A DNA stretch of 64,000 bases, from positions 620,001 to 684,000 of the forward strand of contig NZ_JAUFQR010000003.1 of assembly GCF_030409875.1 (NCBI RefSeq), read 5' to 3'. Positions 61,227 through 64,000 of the stretch are shown here, in pieces; positions within the stretch are counted from its first letter, which is position 1, and every line of letters begins with the position of its first letter. This DNA comes from Chryseobacterium tructae (GTDB taxonomy: Bacteria > Bacteroidota > Bacteroidia > Flavobacteriales > Weeksellaceae). A program made the position numbers and the translations under genes. A model generated the notes under the pieces. It was not told the DNA's origin and made no database searches. It saw only the letters and a program-made list of their open reading frames with translations.

Positions 61227-63383
61227 ATGAGAAAGCTCCTGATTCTTCTTTTCATATTCCCATTATTATGGATCCAATCGCAGGTAAAAAAAGACCTGGT
61301 GATTCCTAAGAACCCTAAAATTGGACTATCGCTTGCCGGTGGTGGTGCTAAAGGTTTTTCACATGTAGGAGTACTTAAAGTATTAGATTCATTAGGAGTA
61401 AAAGTAGATTATATTGCCGGAACCAGTATGGGAGCCATCGTTGGTGGTCTATACGCTTCAGGATATTCTGGTAAAGAAATAGAGAAAATCGTGATGGATA
61501 CGGATTTCTATTCTTTAATTATGGATCCTAAATCCAGACAGGAAGCTAGCTTTTTTAATAAGTCTGTAGATAAATATCTTTTATCCATTCCCTTAAAAAA
61601 CGGGAAAATTACCCTTCCCTCTTCCATCAGTACAGGACAAAGAAATGTCTATCTTTTAAAGGAACTTTTAAAAAATGTTGCCAATATTGAAGACTTTTCT
61701 AAAATGCCTATTCCTTTTTTATGTGTTGCTACCAATCTTGAAAGCGGCAATATGCAAATCTTTGAAAAAGGAGATTTAGTACAGTCTATTATGGCCAGTT
61801 CTGCCTTTCCGTCTTTAATGGATCCTGTTAAAATTGGTGACAGTATTTATATTGATGGAGCTATGACCGTCAATTATCCCTCAAAGCCCTTAAAGGACCG
61901 TGGAATTGATATCGTTATCGGTGTGGATCTTAACCAGGATCTCTCTAAAAGAGAAGATTTAAACAACATTATATCGATTCTGAACCAGGTTATTGATTTC
62001 GGGATCAAAAGAGATACCAGAAAACAATATAAATACACCGACATTAACATTAAACCTAACCTTAAAGGAATGTCTGCTACAAGCTATGATGAGAAGAAAA
62101 AAATCCTTGATAGCGGTTATGTAGAAGGTTTAAAATATACTCAAGTACTGGATCAATTACCCAAACGTCCCTTTGACCGTCTCAGACAGCGTGTCAATCC
62201 AATATATTCCAATGTATATAAAATAGATAGCATTTCCATAGAAGGCAGTAAAATTTACGGAAAAAACTATACCCTGGGTAAAATGGGACTGCGCCTTCCC
62301 TCTCTGCAAACCTATGGGAATATCAATAAAATGGTGGATAAATTGGTTGCCACCAACAACTACAAATTTATTAATTACGACATTGTTCAGGAAAACGATG
62401 CTAATTATTTAAAGCTGTATGTTACCGAAGATGATGCCAGACATTTCTTAAGATTTGGGCTGCATTATGATGAAGTATTTAAAACAGGATTGCTTCTGAA
62501 TTACTCAGCAAAGAGGCTTTTATTTAAAAATTCCAACCTTTCGGTAGACGTAATTGTGGGAGATAAATTGAGATATTATCTGAATTACTTTATTGACAAT
62601 GGGTATATTCCTGGGTTTGGTATTTATTCTTCAGGGATGAGCTTTGATCTGAAAAATACAGATAATAATATTATTGATAAATGGGAATGGGTAAGAAACG
62701 AAGCCTATATACAATCTGTTTGGAAAGATAAATTCGCTATTGGTGGTGGTATAAGCCATGATTACTTTAAAGCTGAAATTAACGGTGATAACAGACGTTA
62801 TGCCCGCTTTTTAAATCCTTATATATTCTTAAAGACCGATACGCAGGATGACAAAGAATTTCCAACTAAAGGAATCTATTTTGCAGCCGAAGGAAAAGTA
62901 ATAGACCTTTTAAAGTCTGAAGTTGAAAAAAGGATTGTCCAGATAAAAGCAGATTTAAAGATCAATATTCCGCTAGGAAAACAATTTACTTACCGTCTTA
63001 ATTTATTTGGCGGAATCACTCTTGGAGAACATCTTCCAGACTATTATCAATTCAGACTAGGCGGAATCTTTGAACAAAATGTTCTCAATTTTAAACGTTT
63101 TGGAGGATTTTATTTTGCCCAATTATATACGAATAACGTAATATTGGCATCTAATGATCTCCAGTTTAAGTTTAATAAAAACTATTTTATCAGCGGAAAC
63201 TTTAGCTTTGCCAACCTTTCAAATGATATTAAATTTGAAGATGCAGTTAAAGTAAATTATAGTTCGCTTGGCATTACGGCTGGATACAAATCTCCTTTTG
63301 GGCAGATTAAAGTTAACTTTAGCCACTCATTAAAAAACAATCAAAAAGGCATATTCAGTGTTATTTTAGGACACTGGTTTTAA
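61227..63383 (+). CDS. Patatin-like phospholipase with outer-membrane barrel (PlpD-like)
   Basis: 718 residues. A signal peptide (about 1-18, ending QSQ) precedes a patatin domain with the oxyanion motif GGGAKG (38-43), nucleophile Ser67 in GTSMG and the dyad Asp in IDGAM near 210. A POTRA-like segment (from about KIDSISIEGSKIYG) and a C-terminal BamA/surface-antigen-type beta barrel ending GHWF follow. This layout matches type Vd (PlpD-like) proteins, which place a lipase at or beyond the outer membrane. Substrate unknown. The start is 2 bp after murF-alr and the end is 4 bp before ybeY, so it is in their operon. Confidence 0.85.
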   Translation: MRKLLILLFIFPLLWIQSQVKKDLVIPKNPKIGLSLAGGGAKGFSHVGVLKVLDSLGVKVDYIAGTSMGAIVGGLYASGYSGKEIEKIVMDTDFYSLIMDPKSRQEASFFNKSVDKYLLSIPLKNGKITLPSSISTGQRNVYLLKELLKNVANIEDFSKMPIPFLCVATNLESGNMQIFEKGDLVQSIMASSAFPSLMDPVKIGDSIYIDGAMTVNYPSKPLKDRGIDIVIGVDLNQDLSKREDLNNIISILNQVIDFGIKRDTRKQYKYTDINIKPNLKGMSATSYDEKKKILDSGYVEGLKYTQVLDQLPKRPFDRLRQRVNPIYSNVYKIDSISIEGSKIYGKNYTLGKMGLRLPSLQTYGNINKMVDKLVATNNYKFINYDIVQENDANYLKLYVTEDDARHFLRFGLHYDEVFKTGLLLNYSAKRLLFKNSNLSVDVIVGDKLRYYLNYFIDNGYIPGFGIYSSGMSFDLKNTDNNIIDKWEWVRNEAYIQSVWKDKFAIGGGISHDYFKAEINGDNRRYARFLNPYIFLKTDTQDDKEFPTKGIYFAAEGKVIDLLKSEVEKRIVQIKADLKINIPLGKQFTYRLNLFGGITLGEHLPDYYQFRLGGIFEQNVLNFKRFGGFYFAQLYTNNVILASNDLQFKFNKNYFISGNFSFANLSNDIKFEDAVKVNYSSLGITAGYKSPFGQIKVNFSHSLKNNQKGIFSVILGHWF

Positions 63384-63387
63384 TACA

Positions 63388-63807
63388 ATGATACAATTCT
63401 TTTACGAAAATTTACCGGAGTCGGTAGATACAGATTACAAACAATGGCTGGAAGATTTAATTCTTTCAGAAGGAAAAAAACTAGGAGAAATCAACTACAT
63501 TTTCTGTGATGATGAATATCTCTTGAAGATCAATCAGGATTATTTACAGCATGATTATTATACTGATATTATCACTTTTGATTATGTAAAAGGCAAGACA
63601 ATAAGCGCTGAGATTTTCGTATCTTTGCAACGCATTTCTGATAATGCTTCTACCCTTTCCCGAGATTATGAAGATGAATTAAGAAGGGTTTTAGCCCACG
63701 GAGTTTTACACCTTATAGGCTATAAAGACAAGACGGAAGAAGAGGAAAAAGAGATGCGAAGAATGGAAGATGTGTACTTAACGAAGTATAGGGATTTGAG
63801 GAATTAA
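63388..63807 (+). CDS. ybeY: rRNA maturation RNase YbeY
   Basis: 139 residues. A metal-dependent endoribonuclease for 16S rRNA 3'-end maturation and ribosome quality control. The motif HGVLHLIGYKDKTEEE near residue 104 supplies two metal-binding histidines. The third ligand, usually the His of GYDH, is Asp in this phylum's GYKD variant. The YYTDIITFDY stretch is also typical. It starts 4 bp after the patatin gene. Confidence 0.92.
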   Translation: MIQFFYENLPESVDTDYKQWLEDLILSEGKKLGEINYIFCDDEYLLKINQDYLQHDYYTDIITFDYVKGKTISAEIFVSLQRISDNASTLSRDYEDELRRVLAHGVLHLIGYKDKTEEEEKEMRRMEDVYLTKYRDLRN

Positions 63808-63891
63808 ATTAAACAATCACTTAAAGTTCCATATCTAAAGTACTCAATTCTAGTAACAATATAAGTTTACCTAGAGTGCATTCTTCAAAAA

Positions 63892-63907
63892 TGTTTCACG
63901 TGAAACA
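63892..63907. promoter_or_regulatory. parS-like centromere site
   Basis: TGTTTCACGTGAAACA, a perfect 16-bp palindrome (18 bp with the flanking A/T), identical to the well-known ParB-binding parS consensus. It lies in the 145-bp gap between ybeY and mnmG. No other copy was noticed in the window. Confidence 0.85.
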
Positions 63908-63952
63908 TTAGTGATTAAAGTTAAGGTTTAAGCTTAAACAAGCAAGATAAAA

Positions 63953-64000
63953 ATGATTTCAGAAATATATGATGTAATCGTAGTAGGTGCAGGACATGCA
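63953..64000 (+). CDS. mnmG: tRNA uridine-5-carboxymethylaminomethyl modification enzyme MnmG (N-terminal fragment)
   Basis: Only 16 codons are in the window: MISEIYDVIVVGAGHA, in frame to the edge. The DVIVVGAGHA FAD-binding start is typical of MnmG (GidA), which with MnmE modifies the wobble uridine of certain tRNAs. The assignment rests on this short stretch and is supported by the origin-type parS site next to it. Confidence 0.8.
   Translation, partial: MISEIYDVIVVGAGHA

Overview
The window comes from a low-GC Flavobacteriia chromosome, probably Chryseobacterium or a close Weeksellaceae relative. Signs of this are the fused murF-alr gene, WG-repeat and FISUMP-type secreted proteins, the lack of Shine-Dalgarno-like leaders, and the housekeeping gene set. 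No rRNA, tRNA, CRISPR array or insertion sequence was seen.

Region 1 (1-41250, minus strand) is one enormous nonribosomal peptide synthetase gene that starts near 41250 and runs off the left edge of the window. Reading from its start, the domain order is C1-A1-T1, C2-A2-T2, C3-A3-T3-E3, C4-A4-T4, C5-A5-T5, C6-A6-T6-E6, C7-A7-T7, C8-A8-T8-E8, C9-A9-T9, C10-A10-T10-E10, C11-A11-T11, C12 and onward. That gives eleven complete modules plus the start of a twelfth, with D-residues expected at positions 3, 6, 8 and 10. No thioesterase lies in the window. The frame breaks 14 times. Nearly every break is explained by one missing base in an A/T run, so these are most likely sequencing errors inside one intact gene. 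Specificity residues read by eye give the canonical Thr code for A6 and A7 and a Phe-type code for A8 and A9. A6 and A7 are near-identical 1.7-kb direct repeats.

Region 2 (41251-45137, minus strand) holds two paralogous secreted proteins and a Sfp-type 4'-phosphopantetheinyl transferase that could activate the T domains.

Region 3 (45396-54100) holds a lipoprotein Cu/Zn superoxide dismutase, tail-specific protease Prc (frameshifted), a tiny Lmo0937-like membrane protein (frameshifted), SurE, and GMP reductase. It also holds a three-gene operon of an Lgt-like protein, a two-TM protein and a COG1964/MJ0619-like radical SAM enzyme. FabG (two frameshifts) ends the region.

Region 4 (54270-64000) holds a WG-repeat protein, RsmI, an acidic repeat protein (frameshifted), thymidine kinase, MurF-Alr, a patatin-type outer membrane protein, YbeY and the start of MnmG. 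A perfect parS-like palindrome lies just before mnmG, which suggests an origin-proximal location.

In total 19 frame breaks were found, in both the NRPS and essential housekeeping genes. Homopolymer under-calling in the assembly is the simplest explanation and affects how every broken gene here should be read.
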